A stretch of 64,000 nt of DNA, taken from Cladocopium goreaui (lineage: Eukaryota; Sar; Dinophyceae; Suessiales; Symbiodiniaceae). This document shows, one piece after another, positions 37,165-49,533 of this stretch. The translations under genes and the position numbers were made by a program. How positions within the stretch are numbered: the first letter of the stretch is position 1; every line of letters starts with the position of its first letter. The DNA lies in NCBI GenBank assembly GCA_947184155.2, contig CAMXCT020000275.1, positions 37,501 to 101,500 of the forward strand, given 5' to 3'. The notes below the pieces were generated by a model. That model worked only from the letters and a program-made list of their open reading frames with translations. It was not told the DNA's origin and made no database searches.

Positions 37165-40100
37165 AAAATGATGAGAAAAACAATGGAAAAAATGAGGGAA
37201 TATGATATAAAACAATGGGAAAAAAATGGGAAAGGAGGGGAAAATGATGGAAAATGATGAGAAAAACAATGGAAAAATGAGGGAATATGACATAAAACAA
37301 TGGGAAAAAAGTGGGAAAGGAGGGGAAAATGATGAGAAAAACAATGGAAAAAATGAGAGACTATGATATAAAACAATGGGAAAAAATGGGAAAGCAATGG
37401 AAAATTTGAGTAGAACGCTTGGAAAATTGATACGCGAGGAAAAACGGTGGAAAGAATAGGGAGAGGGTAAAATGATGCCAAGTAAAATTGAGGCTCCGAT
37501 GTGGGACCATTATCGCGTAATGGAAAAGCAATGGAAAAATTGCAGTTTCGATATGAGGAGATGACACACATGTGATGTGCAGAAGTTCAGTTTTTGCCCA
37601 AATTTTGTAAGCAATGCAATCTTCATGCCATATGTCTGAAATTTGGGATAAACAATGAACAAATGAGGGAATATGACGTAAAACAATGGGAAAAGAATGG
37701 GAAAGCAATGGCAAATTTGAGTAGAACGCTTGGAAAATTGATTACAACGGTGGAAACAATGAGGAGAGGGTAAAATGATGCCAAGTCACGTAAAGCACGC
37801 GTGAAACATTGGAAAAGCAATGGAAAAATGGCCGTTTTGATTAACACCATGTGATGTGCAGAAGTTCCATGATGGTACTTTTTAGCAAGATGGGCAGCAT
37901 ACCTTATTCGCTCAAGATTTAGTGCATTCTTATGGTCCTTTATCGCGTAATGGAAAAGCAATGGAAAAATTGCAGTTTCGATATGAGGAGATGACACACA
38001 TGTGATGTGCAGAAGTTCAGTTTTTGCCCAAATTTTGTAAGCAATGCAATCTTCATGCCATATGTCTGAAATTTGGGATAAACAATGAACACATGAGGGA
38101 ATATGACGTAAAACAATGGGAAAAGAATGGGAAAGCAATGGCAAATTTGAGTAGAACGCTTGGAAAATTGATTCCAACGGTGGAAACAATGAGGAGAGGG
38201 TAAAATGATGCCAAGTCACGTAAAGCACGCGTGAAACATTGGAAAAGCAATGGAAAAATGGCCGTTTTGATTAACACCATGTGATGTGCAGAAGTTCCAT
38301 GATGGTACTTTTTAGCAAGATGGGCAGTATACCTTATTCGCTCAAGATTTAGTGCATTCTTATGGTCCTGTGCTGCCTCGCCGATTGACCTAACTTCAAA
38401 TACTGAGAAATCATATTTTTGACCATCTATTATAAATATCATTCTTCTAGTTTGTTGTGGTATCCAAGAAGAGATGACACACATGTGATGTGCAGAAGTT
38501 CAGTTTTTGCCACAATTTTGTAAGCAATGCAATCTTCATGCCATAATAAACAATGAACAAATGAGGGAATATGACGTAAAACAATGGGAAAAGAATGGGA
38601 AAGCAATGGCAAATTTGAGTAGAACGCTTGGAAAATTGATTACAACGGTGGAAACACTGAGGAGAGGGTAAAATGATGCCAAGTCACGTAAAGCACGCGT
38701 GAAACATTGGAAAAGCAATGGAAAAATGGCCGTTTTGATGTGTGACCACTATGGAGTAGACGCACGGAAAGAAAACCATGGAAGAAACGAGCAAAACCGT
38801 TTATGCGGTGCAACTGTAGGGATTGTGGAATAAACAATGAACAAATGAGGGAATATGACGTAAAACAATGGGAAAAGAATGGGAAAGCAATGGCAAATTT
38901 GAGTAGAACGCTTGGAAAATTGATTGCAACGGTGGAAACACTGAGGAGAGGGTAAAATGATGCCAAGTCACGTAAAGCACGCGTGAAACATTAGAAAAGC
39001 AATGGAAAAATGGCCGTTTTGATGTGTGACCACTATGGAGTAGACGCACGGAAAGAAAACCTGGTCCGCCCTTCGAGGTGAAACAATGGGAAAAAAATGG
39101 GAAAGGAGGGGAAAATGATGGAAAATGTTGAGAAAAACAATGGAAAAATGAGGGAATATGACATAAAACAATGGGAAAAAAATGGGAAAGGAGGGGAAAA
39201 TGATGAGAAAAACAATGGAAAAAATGAGAGACTATGATATAAAACAATGGAAAAAATGGGAAAGCAATGGAAAATTTGAGTAGAACGCTTGGAAAATTGA
39301 TACGCGAGGAAAAACGGTGGAAAGAATAGGGGAAGGTTAAATGATGCCAAGTAAAATTGAGGCTCCGATGTGGGACCATTATCGCGTAATGGAAAAGCAA
39401 TGGAAAAATTGCAGTTTCGATATGAGGAGATGACACACATGTGATGTGCAGAAGTTCAGTTTTTGCCCAAATTTTGTAAGCAATGCAATCTTCATGCCAT
39501 ATGTCTGAAATTTGGGATAAACAATGAACAAATGAGGGAATATGACGTAAAACAATGGGAAAAGAATGGGAAAGCAATGGCAAATTTGAGTAGAACGCTT
39601 GGAAAATTGATTACAACGGTGGAAACAATGAGGAGAGGGTAAAATGATGCCAAGTCACGTAAAGCACGCGTGAAACATTGGAAAAGCAATGGAAAAATGG
39701 CCGTTTTGATTAACACCATGTGATGTGCAGAAGTTCCATGATGGTACTTTTTAGCAAGATGGGCAGCATACCTTATTCGCTCAAGATTTAGTGCATTCTT
39801 ATGGTCCTTTATCGCGTAATGGAAAAGCAATGGAAAAATTGCAGTTTCGATATGAGGAGATGACACACATGTGATGTGCAGAAGTTCAGTTTTTGCCCAA
39901 ATTTTGTAAGCAATGCAATCTTCATGCCATATGTCTGAAATTTGGGATAAACAATGAACAAATGAGGGAATATGACGTAAAACAATGGGAAAAGAATGGG
40001 AAAGCAATGGCAAATTTGAGTAGAACGCTTGGAAAATTGATTACAACGGTGGAAACAATGAGGAGAGGGTAAAATGATGCCAAGTCACGTAAAGCACGCG

Positions 40101-40203
40101 TGAAACATTGGAAACGCAATGGAAAAATGGCCGTTTTGATTAACACCATGTGATGTGCAGAAGTTCCATGATGGTACTTTTTAGCAAGATGGGCAGCATA
40201 CCT
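37165..40203. repeat. type-A satellite block, higher-order period about 430 bp
   Basis: The landmark acaacggtggaaaca recurs near 37741, 38171, 38640, 38922, 39610 and 40041, with spacings of 430, 469, 282, 688 and 431 bp. Sub-units are gaaaaacaatggaaaaatg-like. Minus-strand FPLFSHCF-type frames are artefacts. Confidence 0.8.
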
Positions 40204-40204
40204 T

Positions 40205-42060
40205 ATGCAAGAAGAGTTTCTGGGTGAAGAGTCTCTGGGTGAAAAGTATATGGGTGAAAAGTATGTGCAAGAAGAGTCTCTGGGTGAAAAGTATATGGGT
40301 AAAAAGTATATGGGTGAAAAGTAAAATTGAGGCTCCGATGTGGGACCATTATATGTGCAAGAAGAGTTTCTGGGTGAAGAGTCTCTAGGTGAAGAGTATA
40401 TGGGTGAAAAGTTTGAGCAAGAAGAGTTTCTGGGTGAAGAGTCTCTGGGTGAAAAGTCTGTGCAAGAAGAGTTTCTGGGTGAAGAGTCTCTGTGTGAAAA
40501 GATGTGAACAGTATATTGGTGAAAAGTATGTGCAAGAAGAGTTTCTGGGTGAAGAGTCTCTGGGTGAAAAGTATATGGGTGAAAAGTAGGTGCAAGAAGA
40601 GTCTCTGCGTGAAAGTATATGGGTGAAAAATATGTGCAAGAAAAGTTTCTAGGTGAAGAGTCTCTGGGTGAAAAGTATATTGGTGAAAAGTATGTGCAAG
40701 AAGAGTTTCTGGGTGAAGAGTCTCTGGGTGAAAAGTATATGGGTGAAACGTATGTGCAAGAAGAGTCTCTGGGTGAAAAGTATATGGGTGAAAAGTATGT
40801 GCAAGAAGAGTTTCTGGGTGAAGAGTCTCTGGGTGAAAAGTATATGGGTGACATGTATGTGCAAGAAGAGTTTCTGGGTGAAGAGTTCTGGGTAAAAAGT
40901 ATATGGGCGAAAAGTATGTGCAAAAAGAGTTTCTGGGTGAAAAGTCTGTGCAAGGAGAGTTTCTGGGTGAAGAATCTCTGGGTGAAAAATGTATGGGTGA
41001 ACTGATGTGCAAGAAGAGTTTCTGGGTGAAGAGTCTCTGGGTGAAAAGTATATGGGTGAAAAGTATGTGCAAGAAGGGTTTCTGGGTGCAGAGTCTCTGG
41101 GTGAAAAGTATATGGGTGAAAAGTATGTGCAAGAAGAGTTTCTAGGTGAAGAGTCTCTGGGTAAAAAGTATATGGCTAAAAAGTATATGGGTGAAACGTA
41201 TGTGCACGAAGAGTTTCTGGGTGAAGAGTCTCTGGGTGAAAAGTCTGTGCAAGAAGACTTTCTGGGTGAAGAATCTCTGGGTGAAAAGTATATGGGTGAA
41301 ATGTATGTGCAAGAAGAGTTTCTGGGTGAAGAGTCTGGGTGAAAAGTATATGGGTGAAAAGTATGTGCAAGAAAAGTTTCTGGGTGAAAGTATATGGGTG
41401 AAAAATATGTGCAAGAAAAGTTTCTAGGTGAAGAGTCTCTGGGTGAAAAGTATATTGGTGAAAAGTATGTGCAAGAAGAGTTTCTGGGTGAATAGTCCCT
41501 GGGTGAAAAGTATATGGGTGAAAAGTATGTGCAAGAAGAGTCTCTGGGTGAAAAGTATATGGGTGAAAAGTATGTGCAAGAAGAGTTTCTAGGTGAAGAG
41601 TCTCTGGGTGAAAAGTATATTGGTGAAAAGTATGTGCAAGAAGAGTTTCTGGGTGAAGAGTCTCTGGGTGAAAAGTATATGGGTGAAAAGTATGTGCAAG
41701 AAGAGTTTCTGGTGAAGAGTCTCTGGGTGAAAAGTATCTGGGTGAAAAGTATCTGAAAAGTATGTGCAAGAAGAGTTTCTGGGTGAAGTGTCTGGGTAAA
41801 AAGTATATATGGGTGAAAAGTATGTGCAAGAAGAGTTTCTGGGTGAAGAGTCTCTGGGTGAAAAGTCTGTGCAAGAAGAGTTTCTGGGTGAAGAATCTCT
41901 GGGTGAAAAGTATATGGGCGAAAAGTATGTGCAAGAAAAAAAATTGGGTGAAGAGTCTCTTTGTGAAAAGTATATGGGTGAAAAGTCTGTGCAAGAAGAG
42001 TTTCTGGGTGAAAAATCTCTGGGTGAAAAGTATATGGGTGAAATGTATTGAAGAGTCTCT
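40205..42060. repeat. type-B satellite array, 60-bp unit of four 15-mers
   Basis: The basic unit is gaaaagtatatgggt + gaaaagtatgtgcaa + gaagagtttctgggt + gaagagtctctgggt, with omissions and reorderings of 15-mers. Because 15 is divisible by 3 and the unit has few stops, most frames on both strands are open for hundreds of codons (612 on minus). These are not called as genes. Confidence 0.9.
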
Positions 42061-42126
42061 GGGTGAAAAGTATGGTGGAAAATAGGGGTAGATGGGATGC
42101 TGGCTTTCGTTCCCCCCTTCTCAGGT

Positions 42127-42578
42127 GTTTTTGCTCTTGCCGTTTCTTGTCCCCTGTTTTCTTGAAGTTGCAGCTTGGCTCTTGCTCGCTGATTCTTGCA
42201 GCTAGCCTCTTGCCCCTTTTGTTCCCTGGTTTCTTACACCTGTGGTCTTGAACTTGCAGCTTGCCTCTTGTCCCTCTTCTCTGACGCACTCCCCCCTCTT
42301 CTCCCTGCTGTCGGCAGGGTCGGCGGATATTAAAGTCATGAGGACCAGTGAGTAGAACCTTCTGGAACTTTTCTGGGTTCAAAGCGTAGTGATGGTTGAG
42401 GCTGGACAGCACAGAGTCAGACCTGGGCTCCAGTTGGGGCGCGGGCCAGGTGATTGAGGAGACGTGCAGCGCAACATAGCATGACATGCCAACTGAAAAT
42501 GACCGAAACGCGGTACGGCCATGACCATTGCAACAAACTCACTTTACTTCATGTCGCATTATGTCGCATTGAAGGAAG
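42127..42578. other. spacer resuming the interrupted repeat
   Basis: 42127-42280 is CTTGC/TTCTTGC-rich and similar to 36650-36700. The rest is unremarkable. Two copies of atgtcgcatt at 42551-42570 end 9 bp before an AG|G acceptor. Confidence 0.5.
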
Positions 42579-44160
42579 GCGACGAGTCTGGAACTTTTAC
42601 TGGAGGCAGTTACGTTCAAATGGACCGACTGGACAGGGCTGAGACAAAGCCAGTTGGTTTGGATATGATTGTTGATGTTTGTCGGATTGTTGGAGCAAAT
42701 TGTGAACGTTTATTATGTTTGTATATGTTTGTTAATTTGATGCCTTGACGTCAGGCTTAACACGCCTTTACACCGGTGAATTCTGTATCGCAGATCCAGA
42801 TGGTGACAAGTCCCTGAAGGCGGGGCTTGGTGTGTTTTTGAAATTCAATTCTTCCATTTGTATAATGTCTTCCATTTCTTCCATTTCTTCCATTTCTTCC
42901 AGCATCTTCCAGCGTCTTCCAGCATCCCGTATCCATGTTTGTTTTGCTCCAGCGTTCAAACAGGGGATCCTGCAAGACAACCTGGATGGCGATACGACAG
43001 CCTCACACACCTTGGCTATTCCCTTTGGAGTCTGAGCCATAGACAGCTCATCACAGATCAAAAGACCGATGTGCATCCAGAAGTCCATCACAAGTCCCAG
43101 CTAAGGCAACAGTAATCGGAGGGCTGGAGGATCGGCTGATCGTGAACTGAGTGCCCTTCGATTTTAGAGTGGTGCAGTATGATGCCATACATTTGTTACG
43201 TTCCTTTGTGTTGTTGGTTTGGCTTCTTGATCACACGCTTTTCTCTCCAGTTCGCACCACTTCTTTCAGGAGTCATTGCAGGGCTCTTCGACTTTGGTGT
43301 TGCCAAAGTGTCCTGTCTGCAATACACAGGGAAAGCAAACAGGGCAACACGGAGCAACACAGTGCAACACATTCTTACTCCCATCCCTCAAGCTGCGGAG
43401 CTTGTATTTGAATGCATTATTCAGGCAAAGCACGGAAGAGCAGGCCGGCTATGTCCAATGCCAGGAGGTGTCACCATAGAAAACTGCTATCTATCTCTGC
43501 GAATGCAAAAACCAAACGTTCGCTGGGAGCCGCAGGCAATGAAACCTATCGGAGAATTGGAAGCTGAAAGACCCATCAGTGCGGGCCAGACGGAGGGCGA
43601 GAAAGAAGAGAGGAGAAACACCGACCTTGACATGATCCGCGCGCTCAAGGAGGGCCGAACTACGAGACTTGCTGTACAGCTGCTGTACGTGTCAGGTGGA
43701 CTCTTCGTGATTAATTACCCTGCTACCAATGATGTGCAATCATCCCAAGCAGGAAGCAGATGATGACAAGGCTTTGGAGAGAATCCAGAAGTCAAAAGCT
43801 GAGGACCGGTGGGCGGATATATAATGATATATATATATATATAAATAGATAGATAATGATAGATAGAGAGACTAATATAGACACAGCACATCGCAAAGTT
43901 TCCAGGCGATCAATTACACTCGATCGGACTTTAAATCTTGGCCTTGTGGAGACATGTGGTGAGCAAGCTCGAATGTGCCAGAACGCAGCCTTCGCCGAAG
44001 AGATGCGCCGTTGGAAGGAAAGCGAGGCGATGCTGTTGCAGTGGAGGAGTGTAGTTTGGAACGCTTTATATAGTTAGACCTACTTCAGCTGGGATGTGTG
44101 ACGAGGGAAGTCTGCCAGCGGAAGCAGAGAGGCAAGGTGCTGGAGACGTCAAATGGACAA
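42579..44160 (+). CDS. exons of a probable coiled-coil protein gene, unidentified
   Basis: Protein-like plus-strand stretches: 42579 to about 42640 after AG|G (DESGTFTGGSYVQMDRLDR), 43270 to about 43330 after AG|G (GVIAGLFDFGVAKVSC), and about 43392-43690 (AELVFECIIQAKHGRAGR, then EGEKEERRNTDLDMIRALKE). Then about 43750-43812 (KQEADDDKALERIQKSKAED), about 43961-44055 (EEMRRWKESEAMLLQWRS) and about 44112-44146 (VCQRKQRGKVLE). The later ones are charged helices of coiled-coil type. They are probably continued by the exon at 52971, beyond composite element copy 2. No family recognised, and most junctions are not fixed. Confidence 0.48.
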
Positions 44161-44169
44161 AATCGTTGG

Positions 44170-44854
44170 TAGCAGAAGTCTTGAAGTTGGCGATGGCGAG
44201 CGAGAGAGAGAGAGAGAGAGAGCGATATCGATATTATTAAATATACAATATATTATAAAATATTTTGAACTAATTCTTCAAGTTGGCCTATGAATTGACC
44301 AGGCCAGATCAAACGGAGAAGCCCTCGGCTTACGGAGCCAAAACATGATGGACACAGCCAGCAACACTGCAAAAGTTCTTCACGCTGATAAGTTCTGAAC
44401 AGGTATGATTTGCCATGACTTGCCCGTTTTGTGAGGCAAATCTCAAAAACCAAGAGGCAGTGGGCATTTTGTTTGTTTGCGCGGGCATTGTGCAAGTGCA
44501 TCTGCGTTTTGGGCAGGAGAGTCAAGGACCCTACCGAATCTAGGACCAACTCAGCTCGCAGCTCCAATGGAGGCACGCTTGCTGTGACGAAGTTCAGTGG
44601 GCAGTGCAACGACCATGCACCACACCAAGTGTTTGAATACTGCAGGCAAAAGAGAGGAAGAGAGAAGAGAGGAAGAGAGAAGAGAGGAGGAGAGAAAAGA
44701 AGAGAGAAAAGAAGAGAGGAGAGACGAGGAGAGAAGAGAGGAGGACGAGCTGTCACCTGTGCAGAAAGCTCGCAAGGCTTGAAGCAATTTGAAGCATACA
44801 AGAATCAAGAATCAAGTTGGCATGAACACACTGAATCAAGAATGCACCACATAA
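44170..44854. other. intron or spacer with GA tracts
   Basis: 44199-44222 is (GA)n and 44640-44750 is GAGAAGAGAGGA repeat. A plus frame around 44530-44620 is weak. Confidence 0.5.
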
Positions 44855-45965
44855 TCACGAAAGCCAGCCGCTAGGCTAGGCGAAGTTATTTTTGCGAACA
44901 AAGTGAGTTAAGGGGGTCTGGGGGCAGAGCGAGCCGAAACGGTCAAAAATGAGGAAAATAGGTGGTAAAAAAGGTGGACCGGGTAAACTTTTTTTAGGGT
45001 TATGTACCAGGTGGCAATTGGGTGACGTTGGGGTATCGATTCCCCCCTGGTCCGCCCTCCGAGGTGGATCTGGGCAGATTGCAATGGAGGGGAAAATGAT
45101 GAGAAAAACAATGAAAAAATGAGGGAATATGACATAAAACAATGGGAAAAAAATGGGAAAGGAGGGGAAAATGATGAGAAAAACAATGGAAAAAAGGAGG
45201 GACTTTGACATAAAACAATGGAAACAAAAATGGGAAAACAATGGAAAATTTGAGTAGAACGCTTGGAAAATTGATTAAAACGCGAGGCGAAACGGTGGAA
45301 AGAATAGGGAGAGGGTAAAATGATGCCAAGTAAAATTGAGGCTCCGATGTGGGACCATTATCGCGTAAAGCACGCGTGAAACAATGGAAAAGCAATGGAA
45401 AAATTGCAGTTTCGATGTGTGACCACTATGGAGTAGAAGCACAGAAAAAAAAACAATGGAAGAACCGAGCAAAACCGTTTATACGGTGCAACTGTAGGGA
45501 TTGTGGAAGGTGCATTTGGGTAAGCGTTAGACACACTGAGATAATAGAAGGGTAATGATGGAGAAATCGAGTAACACCATGGCAAAACACTGGAAAAATT
45601 GATGAAATGGAAGGATAAATTGATAGCGTAAAATATGGGACGATTGAGTAAAACTGGAGGAAAAACTGTGAAAAAAACACTGGGGAGACAGGAATGGAGG
45701 GGAAAATGATGTCGAGTAAAACTATGGAAAAGCAATGGAAAAAATGAAAAAAATGTGGCTTCGATGTGAGACCATTAGCGATGGAAAAGCAATGGAAAAA
45801 TCGGGGGACTATGAAGAAGTGGAGAAAAACAATGGAAAACATATTGGAAAAATTGCGGCTCTGATGTGGGACCAAAATGATGCCAAGTAAAATAAGAGTA
45901 AAATGACGGAAATTGATGGGATGGAAACACAATGGAAAAATTGAGGCTCCGATGTGGGACCATTA

Positions 45966-48778
45966 TATGTGCAAGAAGAGTTTCTGGGTGAAGAGTCTCT
46001 AGGTGCAAAGTATATGGGTGAAAAGTTTGTGCAAGGAGAGTTTCTGGGTGAAGAATCTCTGGGTGAAAGTCTGTGCAAGAAGAGTTTCTGGGTGAAGAGT
46101 CTCTGGGTGAAAAGATGTGAAAAGTATATTGGTGAAAAGTATGTGCAAGAAGAGTTTCTGGGTGAAGAGTCTCTGGGTGAAAAGTATATGGGTGAAAAGT
46201 AGGTGCAAGAAGAGTCTCTGGGTGAAAGTATATCGGTGAAAAATATGTGCAAGAAAAGTTTGTAGGTGAAGAGTCTCTGGGTGAAAAGTATATTGGTGAA
46301 AAGTATGTGCAAGAAGAGTTTCTGGGTGAAGAGTCTCTGGGTGAAAAGTATATGGGTGAAACGTATGTGCAAGGAGAGTTTCTGGGTGAAGAATCTCTGG
46401 GTGAAAGTCTGTGCAAGAAGAGTTTCTGGGTGAAGAGTCTCTGGGTGAAAAGATGTGAAAAGTATATGGGTGAAAAGTATGTGCAAGAAGAGTTTCTGGG
46501 TGAAGAGTCTCTGGGTGAAAAGTATATGGGTGAAAAGTAGGTGCAAGAAGAGTTTCTGGGTGCAGAGTCTCTGGGTGAAAAATATGTGCAAGAAGAGTCT
46601 CTGGGTGAAAAGTCTGTGCAAGGAGAGTTTCTGGGTGAAGAATCTCTGGGTGAAAAGTGTATGGGCGAACTGATGTGCAAGAGGAGTTTCTGGGTGAAGA
46701 GTCTCTGGGTGAAAAGTATATGGGTGAAAAGTATGTGCAAGAAGGGTTTCTGGGTGCGGAGTCTCTGGGTGAAAAGTATATGGGTGAAAAGTATGTGCAA
46801 GAAGAGTTTCTAGGTGAAGAGTCTCTGGGTGAAAAGTATTCTCTGGGTGAAAAGTATATTGGTGAAAAGTATGTGCAAGAAGAGTTTCTGGGTGAAGAGT
46901 CTCTGGGTGAAAAGTCTGTGCAAGAAGAGTTTCTGGGTGAAGAATCTCTGCGTGAAAAGTATATGGGTGAAATGTATGTGCAAGAAGAGTTTCTAGGTGA
47001 AGAGTCCCTGGGTGAAAAGATGTGAAACGTATATGGGTGAAAAGTATGTGCAAGAAGAGTTTCTGGGTGAAAGTATATGGGTGAAAAATATGTGCAAGAA
47101 GAGTTTCTGGGTGAAGAGTCTCTGGGTGAAAAGATGTGAAAAGTATATGGGTGAAACGTATGTGCAAGAAGAGTTTCTGGGTGAAGAGTCTCTGGGTGGA
47201 AAGTATATGGGTGAAAAGTCTGTGCAAGAAGAGTTTCTGGGTGAAGAGTCTCTGGGTGAAAAATATGTGCAAGAAAAGTTTCTAGGTGAAGAGTCTCTGG
47301 GTGAAAAGTATATTGGTGAAAAGTATGTGCAAGAAGAGTTTCTGGGTGAAGAGTCTCTGGGTGAAAAGTATATGGGTGAAAAGTATGTGCAAGAAAAGTT
47401 TCTGGGTGAAAAGTATATGGGTAAAAAGTATATGGGTGAAAAGTAAAATTGAGGCTCCGATGTGGGACCATTATATGTGCAAGAAGAGTTTCTGGGTGAA
47501 GAGTCTCTAGGTGAAAAGTATATGGGTGAAAAGTTTGAGCAAGAAGAGTTTCTGGGTGAAGAGTCTCTGGGTGAAAAGTCTGTGCAAGAAGAGTTTCTGG
47601 GTGAAGAGTCTCTGGGCGAAAAGTATATGGGTGAAAAGTAGGTGCAAGAAGAGTCTTTGGGTGAAAGTATATGGGTGAAAAAATGTGCAAGAAAAGTTTC
47701 TAGGTGAAGAGTCTCTGGGTGAAAAGTATATTGGTGAAAAGTATGTGCAAGAAGAGTTTCTGGGTGAAGAGTCTCTGGGTGAAAAGTATCTGGGTGAAAA
47801 GTATGTGCAAGAAGAGTTTCTGGGTGAAGAGTCTCTGGGTGAAAAGTATATGGGTGAAAAGTATGTGCAAGAAGAGTTTCTGGGTGAAGATTCTCTGGGT
47901 GAAAAGTATATGGGTGAAAAGTATGTGCAAGAAGAGTTTCCTGGGAAAAAGTATGTGCAAGAAGAGTTTCTGGGTGAAGAGTCTCTGGGTGAAAAGTATA
48001 TGGGTGAAAAGTATGTGCAAGAAGAGTTTCTGGGTGAAGAGTTCTGGGTAAAAAGTATATGGGCGAAAAGTATGTGCAAGAAGAGTCTCTGGGTGAAAAG
48101 TCTGTGCAAGGAGAGTTTCTGGGTGAAGAATCTCTGTCTCTGGGTGAAAAGTGAATGGGTGAACTGATGTGCAAGAAGAGTTTCTGGGTGAAGAGTCTCT
48201 GGGTGAAAAGTATATGGGTGAAAAGTATGTGCAAGAAGGGTTTCTGGGTGCAGAGTCTCTGGGTGAAAAGTATATGGGTGAAAAGTATGTGCAAGAAGAG
48301 TTTCTAGGTGAAGAGTCTCTGGGTGAAAAGTATATGGGTAAAAAGTATATGGGTGAAAAGTATGTGCACGAAGAGTTTCTGGGTGAAGAGTCTCTGGGTG
48401 AAAAGTCTGTGCAAGAAGAGTTTCTGGGTGAAGAATCTCTGGGTGAAAAGTATATGGGTGAAATGTATGTGCAAGAAGAGTTTCTGGGTGAGGAGTCTCT
48501 GGGTGAAAAGTATATGGTTGAAAAGTATGTGCAAGAAAAGTTTCTGGATGAAAATATATGGGTGAAAAATATGTGCAAGAAAAGTTTCTAGGTGAAGAGT
48601 CTCTGGGTGAAAAGTATATTGGTGAAAAGTATGTGCAAGAAGAGTTTCTGGGTGAAGAGTCTCTGGGTGAAAAGTATATGGGTGAAACGTATGTGCAAGA
48701 AGAGTCTCTGGGTGAAAAGTATATGGGTGAAAAGTATGTGCAAGAAGAGTTTCTAGGTGAAGAGTCTCTGGGTGACAA
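45966..48778. repeat. type-B satellite array (second locus, first block)
   Basis: Same 15-mer-based 60-bp unit as 40205-42060. It includes an internal A/B junction segment at about 47446 (aaaattgaggctccgatgtg). Confidence 0.9.
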
Positions 48779-49533
48779 AAAACAATGGAAAAAAATGGGA
48801 AAGCAATGGAAAATTTGAGTAGAACGCTTGGAAAATTGATTAAAACGCGAGGCGAAACGGTGGAAAGAATAGGGAGAGGGTAAAATGATGCCAAGTAAAA
48901 TTGAGGCTCCGATGTGGGACCATTATCGCGTAAAGCACGCGTGAAACAATGGAAAAGCAATGGATAAATTGCAGTTTCGATGTGTGACCACTATGGAGTA
49001 GAAGCACAGAAAAAAAACCTGGAAGAACCGAGCAAAACCGTTTATACGGTGCAACTGTAGGGATTGTGGAAGGTGCATTTGGGTAAGCGTTAGACACACT
49101 GAGATAATAGAAGGGTAATGATGGAGAAATCGAGTAACACCATGGCAAAACACTGGAAAAATTGATGAAATGGAAGGATAAATTGATAGCGTAAAATATG
49201 GGACGATTGAGTAAAACTGGAGGAAAAACTGTGAAAAAAACACTGGGGAGACTGGAATGGAGGGGAAAATGATGTCGAGTAAAACTATGGAAAAGCAATG
49301 GAAAAAATGAAAAAAATGTGGCTTCGATGTGAGACCATTAGCGATGGAAAAGCAATGGAAAAATCGAGGGACTATGATGAAGAAGTGGAGAAAAACAATG
49401 GAAAACATATTGGAAAAATTGCGGCTCTGATGTGGGACCAAAATGATGCCAAGTAAAATAAGAGTAAAATGACGGAAATTGATGGGATGGAAAACACAAT
49501 GGAAAAATTGAGGTTCCGATGTGGGACCATTAT
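48779..49533. repeat. type-A block, internal duplicate of 45238-45965
   Basis: Matches base for base over long stretches (for example the accactatggagtagaagca and ttgataaattgatagcg-like parts), with a few single-base differences. Confidence 0.85.

Larger units (their letters stand above)
36929..42126 (+). mobile_element. composite repeat element, copy 1 (5.2 kb)
   Basis: Shares its first ~240 bp (starting tcacgaaagccagccgct) and its last ~370 bp (ending tttcgttccccccttctcag then gt) with 44855-52886. The interior is a type-A block (37165-40203) of gaaaaacaatggaaaa-rich sequence with a higher-order period near 430 bp, then a type-B array (40205-42060) of 60-bp units. It interrupts a local tandem repeat, so it looks inserted. 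The right end is a pyrimidine tract plus CAG|G, that is, a 3' splice-site shape. No transposase or reverse transcriptase is visible. Confidence 0.75.

Noticed and set aside
40649..42487. 612-codon minus-strand frame, and similar long frames at 45999-47690 and 46993-48294
   Set aside because: They are translations of the 60-bp satellite. Most other frames are open too, and the peptide merely repeats with the DNA unit.
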